Shown piece by piece: positions 24,548-36,599 of a stretch of DNA of 64,000 nucleotides. Source of the stretch: Eucalyptus grandis (taxonomy: Eukaryota; Streptophyta; Magnoliopsida; Myrtales; Myrtaceae); assembly GCF_016545825.1 (NCBI RefSeq), contig NC_052619.1:45880127-45944126 (forward strand), written 5' to 3'. The position numbers and the translations under genes were made by a program. Numbering within the stretch: position 1 is the first letter of the stretch; every line of letters starts with the position of its first letter. The notes below the pieces were generated by a model that worked only from the letters and a program-made list of their open reading frames with translations, searched no databases and was not told the origin of the DNA.

Positions 24548-27134
24548 TGTCACGCCCCGAGCCCCGAGACACGTGAACAACCCGCCATGGTCATGTAAAT
24601 GCGACATTCCCAGGTAGTGTCGCCGACCCCATTGATTCATTATTGCGCAAGCGGAATAAATTATAAAACCCCTGACAAAGATATACGGGATAGGACAGCA
24701 GGGAAATCAATTCAAAATCAATCATACTTTCATACATCCCCATCAAACCAAGGTTTACATATACCAACAGGATCCAGGGACTATAGGCACCAAAATGGGT
24801 CAGGGTTTATGTGCATCAAAAAGGGTCAGGAGCACTCGCTATCGTCTGGTCCACCTCCGTCGGCATGCCATTCATCTCCGGGATACCGCCATCTACGGTC
24901 CTGTAATATTTTTCCCCAAACCGGGATGAGACTTTGTCTCAGCAAGTTCACCCCTCCTAAACCCCTATTAGAAAGCAAATACACCCCAAAGTGGTTTAGC
25001 CACACAGCACAGAAGACTTACCTTGCCTTCTTAGCTTCCCCGCAGTTAGTATAATTCATATCACCAAGCACCCGTAATGATAAGAATGTAAGCCATCGGA
25101 ACACAATCGATTTCACTTAATTTCACAACCACGGCAAGCATTCCATGTCATCATTATCCATTGCCACACAAGGGCACAACCTACTCGCAGGTAGGCTATC
25201 TACTAACATTACAACATTTCTAGAAGAATAAAGGTCCAAATGGTCTCGCCACTACACGCGACCAAGCCACGTCGTTCTATCGACAGCATTTCTAGAAAAA
25301 TAAAGGTCCAGTCGGTCTCGCCACTACTGCGACCAAGCCACGTCGTTCTATCGACAGCATTTCTAGAATAATAATGGTCCGCCGGTCTCGCCACTACCGC
25401 GACCAAGCCACGTTGTTCTATCGACAGCATTTCTAGAAAAATAAAGGTCCGGGTCTCGTCACTATCACGACCAAGCCACGTGGATCTATCGACAGCATTT
25501 CTAGAAAAATAATGGTCCAAATGGTCTCGCCACTATGCGACCAAGCCACGTCATTCTCTTGACGGCATTTCTAGAAGAATAAGGATCCAGTCGGCCTAGC
25601 CACTACTGCGACCCGAGCCTTTCAACTAGCACACGACAATTCGATACCGATCCTTGGATACTTTACATGTCACCCACATACTCCAATTTCAATATTAACC
25701 CTTCCAAATTCGATTTCGTGTCAAACTCCGACACGTGGGAATTTTTGAATAAAATTCCTATTTTTCACAATCAACATTCAATTTGCAATATTTACTCATC
25801 AAATTCAAATTCTAAACATACATCGATCGGCACGAAATTCTAAGCAAATAGGATCAAAAATAAATTTTCGAGTTTTTTTTTTTTTAAATAATATTTTAAT
25901 AAATTTCGGAATATGGTATATTATTAAATAATCCAACAATTTCGAAGCATTTATTTAAATCATAAACAAATTCCTTTAAGTCACATCAAGGCTTATTTTA
26001 AAAATAAACATACTTAACCTTCAAACAAAACACACTTTACTTTAATCAATCATCTCAATCTAATCCACAACTAATTAAACTAATCTGACCACCTAATCTT
26101 AATCAACTTAAGCTAAACATACTTAAGGCATCATTAACTCGCTAATCACGGTTTAGTGAGGTAAACTCACTGGAATCACTTTCCGACGAGTCTCCGGCGA
26201 AGAGCACGACGACGCCGATAACAAACCGGCTTGAATGGTGGCGCAACAGCGGCTGAACGGACGGAGAAACGGCGGAGGAGAACCAGCGACAGCTTGTGCA
26301 ACAACCGGCGGGGGCTTGAGCGGACGGTCGGCGGCGACGGGAAGCTGCGGTCGGCTACCAGTAGCTCGGGCGAGGAGACGGCGGCGACGGAGACGCAACG
26401 AGCTCGCACCCGGGCCTCACACGCGAACGAGCGGCGAACGGCGACGGCGTGCGACGGCGGGCGAGACGGCGGCGACGGAGACGCGACGAAGGGGCGGACG
26501 GACCAGCTACAAGTTCGCCGGATCCTTTCTCTCCCTCTCCCAATTTCGACCCTTCCCAAGGTGCTAGAGGTTGAAGATGAAGTGGATGGGACACCCCACT
26601 TTTGGTGAGCCAATTGGCTTGTGACACTTGTCAAGCTCTCCTTAATTTTGGCCCACCATGACATCACCCACCTGACGTCACTCTCCACTAACTCAAATCT
26701 TCACAACATCTTCCAATAGGTCCAATTCATTTTCCGCCGGGTCCAAGTTCTGCACATTTAATTATTTCAATTTCCATCACTTCTCTTCTAATTGAGTCTA
26801 AATTAAAGTCCATGAATTAATCCAATGTTCCTAATAAGATTTGCAACACCCTTTGACTTTCAAATTTCAGAATTCAATTTCAATTTCACGGTTAATTTCA
26901 CTCTGGTGCGATTTTAGCGCGCCTAGTCCACTGAGTAGCTTTTGGGGAAATTTTCTTGCATCTAACCCGAGGGTGATCAGTCCCCAAGTCTGACGCGGTA
27001 AAATTCCTTAATTACTTCGCTCAATAAACTAGTTCTCTCGTGAGTGGCCAACTCTGAGAAACGAGCTATATGCACAGATGAATTGCCCGACTCAATTGAC
27101 TGGAAATAAACTTGAGAAAAATCGGGATGTCACA
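24548..27134. mobile_element. solo LTR (2.6 kb, TGTCACGCCCCGAG type) nested in the copia element
   Basis: It begins TGTCACGCCCCGAG and ends GGGATGTCACA. It is flanked by the exact 5-bp duplication TTGGT at 24543-24547 and 27135-27139. There is no internal domain or second LTR, so this is a solo LTR left by LTR-LTR recombination. Long plant LTRs with such ends belong mostly to Ty3/gypsy elements; that family assignment is inference. It contains a 70-bp minisatellite and a GC-rich block (about 26180-26540) that yields overlapping long but spurious open frames. Confidence 0.85.
25211..25620. repeat. about 70-bp minisatellite, about 6 copies, inside the solo LTR
   Basis: The word CATTTCTAGAA recurs at 25215, 25287, 25358, 25428, 25496 and 25566, spacing 68-72 bp. 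Each unit also carries GGTCTCGCCACTA and GCGACCAAGCCACGT. Confidence 0.9.
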
Positions 27135-27479
27135 TTGGTTCTCGGTTGTGTTCGTTCTTTCGGCCCTGAACCTCTCAGGATTCGTGCGTGCTTTAGAAAA
27201 TCTAGCCTTTAAAGATTTTCATAGAGTCGGCCAGCTCCACGCATATAGGTGTATTCCTATTAAAGATATCCTACCATATCTTACTTGGATGTTACATCCA
27301 AAGTTATAGGAATCATTAAACGCATAGTGTACCCTTGATAACGCTGTAGGAAAGCACTGTTGCATCATAGGAATGGTAGACAGTGCTTACACTAGAGTTT
27401 CCAAAATTTGCGTTGTCCTATTGAACCTAGACCATGGGATCTCCAATCGCATAGGTTAGGTTTCCACCCTGGAATCTCT

Positions 27480-28809
27480 TTATTGGGTTAAGGCTCTTAA
27501 ACCCATTCCCCTCGATACGCAGTTTATATGCTCTTTCAACAAACCTTTTGTCAGCGGATCCGCAATATTTTCCTTTGACTTTACAAAGTAAAAAGAAATG
27601 ATTTCATTTGAGAGCAACTGCCTTATGGTATTGTGTCTACAACAAATGTGTCTAGACTTACTATTATAAATCACATTATGCACCCCCTCACTTTTAGAAA
27701 ATTGTAGGATGGTAACTTTTCATTTCATAACTCGTATGGAGTTTTACCTAGCCTTTTGTGAGGTATTTCATTAAGAATATAATTTGCAGTTAAAACTGCC
27801 CCCCCACAAGTTCTGAGGTAAACCTGAACTCAAAAGCATGGCGTTAGCCATCTCCTTTAGTGTCCTGTTCAATCGTTCAACAACTCCATTTTGTTGTGGA
27901 GTATAAGGTGCAGCCGTTGGAGAATTATTCCAAAACTAGCACAAAACTCTTTCAAATTGATTGAACTGTATTATCCTCCTCTATCGTACCTAAGCACTTT
28001 GATTCGTTTATCAAGTTGGTTTTCAACTTCATTTTTATACTTGACAAACATGCTCATAGTCTCATCTTTGCTAGTTAGTAAATAAACATAGCAAAATCTA
28101 GTACAATCATCCACAAATGTGATGAAGTACTTCTTTCCACCTCTACTTTCTACAAACTTTAAATCACATAGATCACTATGGATTAATTGTAGAGGTTCAC
28201 TCGTTCTTTCAATGGATTTGAAAGGTTTCTTAGCAAACTTGGCCTCAACACAAGTCTCACACTTGTAATGGGCATCCAACTCAAATCTTGGAATTAACCC
28301 CAAGTTTGCTATTCTCTTCATTGTACCATAGTTTACATGTCCTAATCTACCATGCCATAGAAAATGAGACACAACAAAGGTAAACTCAAGACTTTTCTTT
28401 ATTAATAGTCTTTGGGTACACATACTTTGAGTTTACATCAATGACAACCACATTGGCCTTAAACAGGTCATTACACAAGTACCATTTCCCCACATACATC
28501 CCTCCTTTTGAAAGTACAAACTTGTCATATTCAAATACAACTTTGAAACCCTTCTTGACAAGTATAGGGCTAGAAATTAGATTTTTCCGAATCTCCTAAG
28601 TACATGCAGACATTCAGCAAGGCGACCTCCTTGCCAGATGTAAACTTCAGGATCACCTTTCCTCTTCCGGCAATCTTTGCTGATGCAGAGTTAGCCATAT
28701 AAAGCTTCTCATCTTCTTCAGCCTTCTCATAAGATGAGAACATGTGTTTATCTACACAGATGTGATTTGTGGCACCCGTGTCTAGCCACCAACCATTAGT
28801 GTTCGACAC
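27480..28809 (-). pseudogene. copia pol remnant: protease, integrase, RNase H; RT deleted
   Basis: Minus strand in order: protease with LDTGATNHI (about 28785), GAG-pre-integrase [10 protein letters not shown] (about 28355), integrase HSDLCDLK (about 28175), RYDRGG (about 27975), APYTPQQNGVVERLNRTLKE (about 27900-27840) and the integrase tail NLWGGAVLTANYILNE (about 27800). Within about 100 bases the sequence passes to the end of RNase H (SFYFVKSKENIADPLTKGL, about 27600-27545). RT and most of RNase H are missing, an internal deletion of over 1 kb relative to any copia pol. Frame breaks also occur near 27970 and 28570. Confidence 0.85.
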
Positions 28810-28870
28810 CGAGATGCTTCGGACATCACCACAGACAATCTCTCATTAGCTGTAATCGGAGGTATTGCCA

Positions 28871-29122
28871 TCACAAGAGGCAAGGTTCGTTGAACCATCC
28901 CTCCACAAATAGAGCCAAAAGCCATTTGGCTTGTACCGTTATGAAAAATGTCCTGCATACCAGTCGATGACTTGTACCCGCACCACCAAAATTGGTGTTA
29001 GCCCAAGGGCCCGTAGCATTAGCTACTACAAATTCAGACCCTGAGGGTTGAACATCTTCCATAGCAACGGTCGAATCAACCATAGGAACATCTCTTGAAA
29101 CATTATGGACATTGAATGGCAC
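28871..29122 (-). pseudogene. possible gag C-terminal remnant
   Basis: A minus-strand open frame between the 5' LTR and protease. Its position suits gag, but no zinc knuckle or other gag motif is visible. It is assigned by position only. Confidence 0.3.
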
Positions 29123-29194
29123 TTGATTGTTTTCAGCTATCTCAATAATCTGACAAGAACAGCAAACAGTGAGTGATAATAATCGCCTTAAGAT

Positions 29195-29930
29195 TGTTGG
29201 AAATTATATCCAGATAATACACACTATTTGTTGTAATCAGAACATCAATATAAAGAAGACGATAACAGTTATATAATATCATTCTTTTTATGTTACAAAT
29301 CTTGGAGAAGAATAAAATAAGATATCACTAGAAAAATAATATAAAATTAGAGGTGAGGTACGGATAACCGAATCTCCTTAAGGCGATTAGTTCCCGCCAA
29401 TGGTGCCCCGCAGATTCACGAACTATGCCTCCCAAGATACAACACCTCGAACTTGTTTGGATTAGCACTATGCAAACAGACTCGTCGAACCGTTCAATTG
29501 AACCAGCACACTCGTGAAAAAAGAAGAGTAGAAAGGACATCAAAGCTCTTTTTTGGAATTGAATCGGAAAACCAAAACCCCTATGAAGCTCTATGTTCCT
29601 ATCTATATATAGAGACTTTTTAGTTCATGTACTAAAGAGATACATGAATTAAATAGACGCGTGTATTCACGAGATTCATGAATAAAGAGATACGTGAATC
29701 CAAGAGATTCATGTATCCAAAGATACATGAATTCAAGAGATTCATGAACTCAATAAATACATGAACTAAACGATACATGAATCTAAGAAATTCATGAATT
29801 CAATAGATACGTGAACATAAAAGTATAAGAAATTCATGAATCCAAAAAGAGATACGTGAACAGAAAAACGTATCTTAATTTATTGGCTTCCGTTGATCCA
29901 TTAACCATAATTATAACCATAATTACAACA
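29195..29930 (-). repeat. 5' LTR of the minus-strand copia element
   Basis: About 736 bp, the partner of 23576-24322. In minus sense it begins TGTTGTAATTATGG. A TATA-like CTCTATATATAGATAGG lies near 29600-29618, so the promoter orientation agrees with the minus-strand coding remnants. Confidence 0.9.
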
Positions 29931-29939
29931 TATAAGTAG

Positions 29940-32465
29940 GTAAACTATGTGAACAATCATTACTAATCGACTCGTGTTCAGTTTATATAGCTTAAATTGA
30001 AAATTTGCACAAATAATTAAAAAGCTTAAGAACTGACAACGATTTTCTCCCCATGTAAGGGAAATCGGAAAGACGCCCAATATCGCAAATTATCAAATTA
30101 TCACAGAGAATTCATCGAAGATAAAAACGCTACGGAAAAACTTACTTTCGATCCTTTACTTGAGATTGAAATTCATTTTAATTCTTGTACTTCTGATTCG
30201 CCAAAGTTGGATCATTGACAAAATCCCTCTCACTAAAGTATGGATCTTTGGTTTTTTAGATGAATCGGTTCCGTGGTGATTTAGACTGGATTTTTTCCTT
30301 TTTTATATTATGGATCATTTACAACTGATTTACTCTGATTTTATATAGCCTTGTACAAAATATGACCGTCGACATGCAGTTATTTTTTGAATTACAATCT
30401 CTAATTGCTCCTAGGATTCTAGGCTTCACACTAATTGTCTTCAACTGCATGTTCTTATCCGCAAGCGGTTATGCTCTCCGAGGTATCTTTCGAGTTCGCT
30501 CTTATTCAAGTATTCCATTGCGGTCTTCATTACTTTGCTAAAGTGCAATCAACCACTCATCCATCTTATATTGATAACTATCTTAGTTAGCCACTCTTCG
30601 TTAATAACATCATTCGTCACATAACATCGATTTGCATTTGTTAATCTATTGGCGATTGTGCTCATTGATTGCTCCGTCGACAACTCAAGTCTAATGTCAC
30701 ACCAATGCCAAAAAACTCAACTCCTACATCATGCTCAGATTTAGCAAGGGCTGCCCTTGCTCAAACACAAGAGCCGCAATGCCTTGCCTTCAACCAGATT
30801 TTCTTTTTTCTTTTCCTTTTTTCCGGGGGAGGGGGTGGGGAGGAGAGACCGTTGCTTTTGCTACAGGGTTAGCATAACTTCTTTGAAGAATTATTGAAGA
30901 AGATGGAATTCAATCTCGGCGAGGTAGGAAGAGGTTTCTCAATCGCACATTCATTCGTGGGCCCAGATCTATCTCGAAGCTGGCCCTTGCTCTAGCGAAA
31001 CTTCTGGTCCGTTAGTCTAGAGATGTCTCGGGACAAGTCCATGACTATTACTTAACTGGAAAACAACATAAGAAGCTGAGTGCTAAGTAGACCTATCAAA
31101 TAAGTGGTTTGAGTCAAAAATGGTCCAATCCAAATTGACCTATTTACATATAACACAAATTTAGTGCTCATATCTAATCTAACTCATACCTGGCCCAAAC
31201 CAACAAATATTACTAACATACTTATATATTCATCTCAATCTAGGAAAGCTCATATCTAAATTGAGATAAGAGCAAGGAGTGAACGAGTATGAGATTGAGT
31301 AAGGGCAATAGAGAGTCATAGAAATGAGTTAAATTTAAATAAGTTATGAACTCATTTGACACTCGTATTATTTTATGTTTTACTATTTTAAACTCATTTA
31401 TAACCCATTTACAAAATATAACTAACTCATATAATAATCTAACTCATCAAAAATGAATTAATAATGGATTTACAATCCAATTCAATAGGTCTAGTGCCTA
31501 GTTAGTAATTCACATTTAACTTGCAATTTTACATAAAACAAAATTCAAAATGGATATTTTACTCTTAAATTTCACCTAGTTCCATTTCATTAGGATGATT
31601 GCGTCTTCGGCCATGCACACACACACGAGCACGCAGAGGGAGAAAGGGCTTTCGAATTCCTTTCATGCTGGCCGGGCCTACAAATCCAGCCCATCTATCT
31701 AAGCCTCGGCTTGATTTGCTCCACACAGCCCGCAGTTTCTGCGTGCTCCAGTTCCAGCATCCGCCTGGCCACTCCGGTCACGCTTCCGGAACCGACGTGG
31801 CGCATTAAGACAGCTCCCTCGGCCGCACCGCTCGACCCCTGTTGTGCAGGCGCCTGGGGCTTGCGGCGAACGCAAGCCCAGGAGCTGGAAAGGCACAGTC
31901 AAACGGAGGGAAGGACGCCGAGAAAATAAAGAGAGTGGGAATGAGCCGGGGTGTCTCTCCACTAGGAAGGGGACACGTGGAAGGCATCTAGGCTTCTATA
32001 TGCCGACTGTCTTCTTCCTTTTTCACCATACCTACCAACTTCCAACACCAAATCCTGACCGTCCATCTCTCTATTAAAGTATTGAGCAATGCTGTAGAAC
32101 GGTGCTGTTATTGATTGAGAATTAGAGTGCAATTGTTGATGGTTTGTGTGAAATATTTTAAGAAGTACATTATCCTAGATCAAAAAGATTTAAGTGTGTG
32201 GACTAATATATAAGTGTGGATGTATTTTAACCTCACAATTGAAAATCATGGGCTAAATGGGCCGGAATCTATAGTATCTACATGTGGGTAACACGATAAA
32301 TAAATTTGCAATGCTCCCATTTAGAGACATTGTTGCATCTTGAGGAGCTGTCTCCCCAAGTGGCGCACCCCAATCAAATTCGCCCAATTCCCAACACGAC
32401 ACACAAACCCCATCCGGACGCACTCACTCGCACGGCCCCACCCGACAACCCCCCAACCCCCGATC
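29940..32465. other. unit 1 upstream region, no gene recognised
   Basis: Shared with units 2 and 3 in blocks. A GC-richer stretch (about 31590-31990) holds short open frames on both strands. None keeps its frame in the paralogous copies at 42890-43010 and 50525-50760, so I do not call a gene. Confidence 0.5.
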
Positions 32466-32895
32466 CCATCCTACGGCTCGGAGACCGTCTTGCCCGTCCC
32501 CCAACCGACGGCCAATATCTGCCCCCCATCCCATCTACGGCTCGGAGACCGTCTTGCCCGTTCCCCAACCGACGGCCAATATCTGCCCCCCATCCCATCC
32601 TACGGCTCGGAGACCGTCTTGCCCGTCCCCCAACCGACGGCCAATCTGCCCTCCCACATCCCATCCTACGGCTCGGAGACCGTCTTGCCCGTCCCCCAAC
32701 CGACGGCCAATCTGCCCTCCCACATCCCATCCTACGGCTCGGAGACCGTCTTGCCCGTCCCCCAACCGACGGCCAATCTGCCCTCCCACATCCCATCTAC
32801 GGCTCGGAGACCGTCTTGCCCGTCCCCCCACCGACGGCCAAGATCAGCCCCCCCATCCCATCTACGGCTCGGAGACCGTCTTGCCCGTCCCCCAG
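32466..32895. repeat. 65-bp GC-rich minisatellite upstream of SAHH copy 1, 7 copies
   Basis: CTACGGCTCGGAGACCGTCT recurs at 32471, 32535, 32600, 32666, 32732, 32797 and 32862, spacing 64-66 bp. It ends about 255 bp before the SAHH ATG. Open frames through the array on both strands are by-products of a repeat without stops. Confidence 0.9.
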
Positions 32896-33062
32896 ACATG
32901 GCCCATGAAAGCCACACTACGTGTGGGGGGTGCGGAGAAGGGGGGCACGGCACTTTAAGGTGGACTTTTCACTCGCCCGGGCGGAGTAGGGCCAGATGAC
33001 ACAGTCCCCTCGATCTTTTTTTATAACGCCCTCCATGCTACTGCATTTCCATCGTCTCCTTC

Positions 33063-33066
<4 letters not shown>

Positions 33067-33093
<27 letters not shown>
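33067..33093. promoter_or_regulatory. CT microsatellite in the SAHH copy 1 leader
   Basis: A pure CT run 56-82 bases before the ATG. All four copies have a pyrimidine tract here, likely part of the 5' untranslated leader (plant Y-patch type). A TTTATAAC stretch near 33018 is the only TATA-like word. Confidence 0.4.
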
Positions 33094-33097
<4 letters not shown>

Positions 33098-33148
33098 CAG
33101 ATTTTTGTTTCAGATCTCCGTCGAAAACCCCGAAGAAGAGAAAAAAAA

Positions 33149-34668
33149 ATGGCGTTGTCTGGGGAGAGAGCCGCCAGTCGCCGCGAGTACAAGGTCAAGG
33201 ACATGTCGCAGGCCGACTTCGGCCGCCTTGAGATCGAGCTCGCGGAGGTCCAAATGCCCGCCCTCATGTCCTGCCGCTCCGTGTTCGGCCCCTCGCGGCC
33301 CCTCGAGGGCGCGAGGATCTCCGGCTACCTCCACATGACCCCCCAGACCGCAGTCCTCATCGAGACCCTCACCGCCCTTGGCGCCGAGGTCCGCTGGTGT
33401 TCAAGCAACGCCTTCTCCACCCAGGACCACGCCGCGGCCGCCATCGCCCGCGACTCTGCTGCCGTCTTTGCCTGGAAGGGCGAGACCCCCCAGGAGTACT
33501 GGTGCTGCATCGAGCAGGCCCTCGACTGGGGCCCCGGCGGTGGCCCCGACCTCATCGTCGGCGACGGGGGCGACGCCATCCTCCTCATCCTCGAGGGCAT
33601 CAAGGCAGAGGAGGCCTATGAGAGCACCGGGAATCTCCCCGACCCGGCGTCTACCAACAACCTGGAGTTGCAGATCCTGCTGACCATAATCCGGGGCCGG
33701 TTGGAGACCGATCCGAAGAGGTACCACAAGATGAAGGAGAGACTCGTCGGAGTCTCCGAGGCGACCGCCACTGCTGTCGAGAGGTTGTACGGGCCCATGC
33801 AGGCCAATGGGACTCTCTTATTCCCCGTTATTAATGTCAACGACTCTGACACCGAGACCAAGGTACTAATAAAGAATCTAGTCATTCCAGTTTTATGATT
33901 GAGAGTAAAGTCACGAGCAGCTCCATTTAATCCCTTCCTGGAACACAGTGCTCTTGCATGAAACAGTTTCAAAACTTGTGCGGTTGCCGCCCCTCTGGGC
34001 CTGACGGTCTACTGATGGCCGCTGACGTCGAGATCGCCGGGAAAGTTGCTGTGGTCTGTGGATACGGAGACGTCGGCAAGGACGGCGCTGCTGCCCTCAA
34101 GAAGGCCGGTGCTCGTGTCATTGTGACCGAAATCGATCCCATCCGGGCTCTCCAAGCTCTCATGGAAGGTATACTGGTCCTAACCCTGGAGGATGTTGTC
34201 TCCGAGGCCGACATCTTTGCCGTCACCGCCGGCGGCAGCAAGGGCATCATCACGGTCGACCACATGAGGAAGATGAAGAACAACGCCATCGTCTGCAACA
34301 TCGGTCCCTTCAATAATGCGATCGACATGCCCGGCCTTGAGACCTTCCCGGGCGTGGAGCGCATCACCTTCAATCCCCAGACGGACAGGTGGGTCTTCCC
34401 CGACACTGAGTCGGGCGTCATTGTCTTGGCAGAGGGACGCCTCGTGAACTTGGGTAGCGCCACTGGCCACCCTAGCCTCGCAACGTCCTCCTGCTCCTTC
34501 ACGAACCAGGCGATGGCCCAGCTCGAGTTGTGGATGGAAAGGGACACCAACAAGTATGAGAAGAAGGTCTACGCCTTGCCCAGGCATATGGACGAGAAGG
34601 TGGCCAGTCTTCACCTCGGCAAGCTCGGCGCTAAGCTCACCAAGCTCAGCAAGGAGCACGCCGACTAG
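33149..34668 (+). CDS. adenosylhomocysteinase-like protein, copy 1 (active-site degenerate)
   Basis: SAHH splits S-adenosylhomocysteine into adenosine and homocysteine, keeping methylation reactions running. Two exons, 33149-33862 and 33967-34668, joined by a 104-bp GT/AG intron, give 471 residues (plant SAHH is about 485). The plant-specific insert (GNLPDPAST, about residues 157-190) is present. HMTPQT, DGGD and the dinucleotide motif GYGDVGK are kept. In human AHCY numbering, expected residues are changed: E156 to A (SEATATA), K186 to E and D190 to Q (TETK-FQN), G227 to D (GKDG), H301 to P (NIGPF). The frame stops after KEHAD, about 14 residues short, losing the KP-x-HYRY tail that contributes K426 and Y430 to NAD binding of the neighbour subunit. 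The frame is intact and GC-rich and the intron is canonical, so it may be expressed, but normal hydrolase activity is unlikely. Confidence 0.85.
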
Positions 34669-36400
34669 ATCAGCGTCGCCGTTTCGGGATATTTTTCCAA
34701 GAGGAGGAAAGTATTATGGACGGTCTAGGGCTGACCGTAGGTGAAAGTTTGGAATTGCCTGTAGAATATTATATATATAGATGGAGGATGCGTGTATGAC
34801 TTGGTCCTAATCTTATAATGGAAGGTTTCTCAGCTATAAAAAAATTTAAAAAGAACTGAAAGTAAACTAAAGAAATTCCCTTCGGTCTCAATAATTCGGA
34901 GCTGAAAAGCGATGACTGTTGTTAGTCCTCTTTTATTTTAATTGGAGGGGGTGGGGTCAGAAGCGACCACGGTCATTAGTCGACGATTATTAAAGCCTAA
35001 AAAGGAACTCCGCCCGAACAAAACCCGACCCGATGTTTCGGATCAGGTCACCTTCCGGTTCGGATAAGAAGAGATAAGTTCGGCGCGGTCTTTCTCAACC
35101 TCGTGCCCCCTCGAATACGAATTACTCTCTCTCTCTCTCTCTCTCTCGAGTTAAAAGTGTCTTCAAGGTTCGATCTCCGATTCACTCTTCCTCTCTTTTC
35201 TAGGGATTTTGCCGCTCGCAGATAAGTTCAGAGCTTGTCTTCAAGACTCCATCGCAAGGGGTTTTGCCTGTCGAGCGTTAAATTTGCTTTGTCGGATGGA
35301 CGGTGCTGTCCTTCGTGTGCCTAAGTTGTAGGATTGTGTCAAGAGAGAACCCTTCTCTTGGTGGCATGGCGATAGTCAGAGATGAGTTCCTCCGTTATGT
35401 GAGGAGAGAGATGAACATGATTACTTGTTTGTTGACTGGCAAATTTCGGGTGGTTTTCGGCAGCCGCTTCTAATTGCTATATTGCTTTCAAATTGAATGT
35501 TGAGCATGGAAGGATTGAGAGTTTTAAGAACTTTTGAGGGTGCTTAATGACTCCTTTAGCTGTGTTAGGTTATCTGCATCTTACAGGGAAGCTGGAGTCG
35601 AGAAAAGTATTCCGTCTTAGCATATGAACTTTTGAATCCGGCATCATGCGCTCCTTGTTCTCCTTCTGAGCTCGTTTGAGTCATTTCTAAGGTGTTGATG
35701 AATTGCGTTGTTTGGATTTTTGCACGACAAGTTCGGCGGTACACATAGGGTGGAATTGTGTCGTGCAGATGCTTGAGTTCTTGTCCAGGGAGACGTGTCT
35801 GTACTTGGTGTTTACTTGTTCTTTAATTGTTTCGATGTGAGCTAACTGGTGTTATTTTATTTCAAGGTTGGATTCTTCATGCGTGCATGTTTATGTGTTT
35901 ATTTGCTCGCGCATGTAGAGCAGTTTTGAGCCTCTGTGCCCTCTAATAAGTAGCGCGATACTACTATATCATGTAGGGCAGCAATTTGGAGAACAGGACC
36001 CTTTGTGATGTCAATTGTATCTGGTGTTTTCAAGAAGTTCTGCAGAGTCATAGGAGAGAGGCCTTGTTTTTGAGAAGTTATGCAGAGTTTATATTCAGCA
36101 TGTACAGATGTGCTTGTCATAAGTTCATAATTTCACTCGTTATAGTGGTTTTTTAATCCTGAAAGTTGCAGGACTACATAGTGCTTTTCTAGTTATATAT
36201 GACATTCATAGGCAGGACTCCATGCCAAAGAATCCTGCCATTTAGGCGAGCTTTTCTAGTTATTTGTCAAGAGGCTGTAGAAGACTACAGCTTCCATAAC
36301 GCACTGTGCTTTTATTATTGTATTGTAGAGGAAAATTGGTCTGGGACATTTTATCTGATTGTAATAATAATTGGCGGCTTTCAAGTGTCGCAGATTGAAG
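34669..36400. other. SAHH copy 1 downstream region and leader-like block 1a
   Basis: The SAHH 3' flank (to about 34900) is shared with copies 2 and 3. A block at about 34980-35300 has Pro/Arg-codon-like GC words, a CT run (35125-35147) and AAGGTTCGATCTCCGATTCA, which recurs at 36661, 46313 and 53497. It resembles a promoter plus 5' leader, but I recognise no protein after it; the short frame near 35360-35470 is not kept across copies. Confidence 0.45.
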
Positions 36401-36409
36401 GATTGCAAG

Positions 36410-36575
36410 ATGACTGCGATGAGGGATCTTAGTGCCACAAATAGAAGGAGAAGATCCATCGTGTGGGATCACTTTAAAAGGATTCCTTGTGCAGACAAGA
36501 GCATTAGAGGTTGTGCCTATCTTGACTATAGCATTAGAGGCCGCATTTAGCCTAGGAGGTTGTGTCCTTAACTTT
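36410..36575 (+). pseudogene. hAT transposase remnant, copy 1a (truncated)
   Basis: RDLSATNRRRRSIVWDHFKRI resembles the start of a BED zinc finger of hAT transposases (R/K-rich, then VWDHF). It is followed directly by a fragment with LTIALEA, the start of the C-terminal dimerisation domain, and then truncated at about 36565. See copies 1b and 3 for the fuller form. Confidence 0.5.
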
Positions 36576-36599
36576 CACTTTTGATCTGCACCACTCTCA

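Larger units (their letters stand above)
23576..29930 (-). mobile_element. Ty1/copia retrotransposon (minus) with both LTRs and TATAA target duplication
   Basis: LTRs occupy 23576-24322 and 29195-29930; both start TGTTGGAAATT and end ATTACAACA on the + strand. The flanking 5-mers TATAA at 23571-23575 and 29931-29935 match exactly, marking the insertion. Coding remnants read on the minus strand, so 29195-29930 is the 5' LTR. Next to the 3' LTR, in minus sense, is a polypurine-like GTGGGGGAT (about 24323-24331). I see no standard tRNA-iMet primer site next to the 5' LTR. Gag is nearly gone and RT is missing. A solo LTR is nested at 24548-27134. Confidence 0.9.

Noticed and set aside
25211..25620. 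CRISPR-like regular spacing of repeats
   Set aside because: The whole 70-bp unit is repeated with no variable spacers, the context is a plant LTR, and there are no cas genes. The same reasoning applies to the other minisatellites.
26153..26688. Several overlapping long open frames (up to 170 codons) on both strands
   Set aside because: They lie in a GC-rich block inside the solo LTR, are open in several frames at once, are Arg/Ser/Pro-rich and resemble no family.
32306..32999. Open frames of 200 and 219 codons with Pro/Arg/Ser repeats
   Set aside because: They are readings of the 65-bp minisatellite, whose unit lacks stops in several frames; frame changes follow unit length.
33969..34659. 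Long minus-strand open frames opposite SAHH exon 2 (also at 45129-45701 and 51383-52017)
   Set aside because: Antisense shadows of a GC-rich coding region with strong third-position bias; no similarity of their own.
33149..34668. Calling copy 1 a normal housekeeping SAHH
   Set aside because: Substrate-binding residues E156, K186 and D190, NAD-contacting H301 and the C-terminal tail are all changed or missing.
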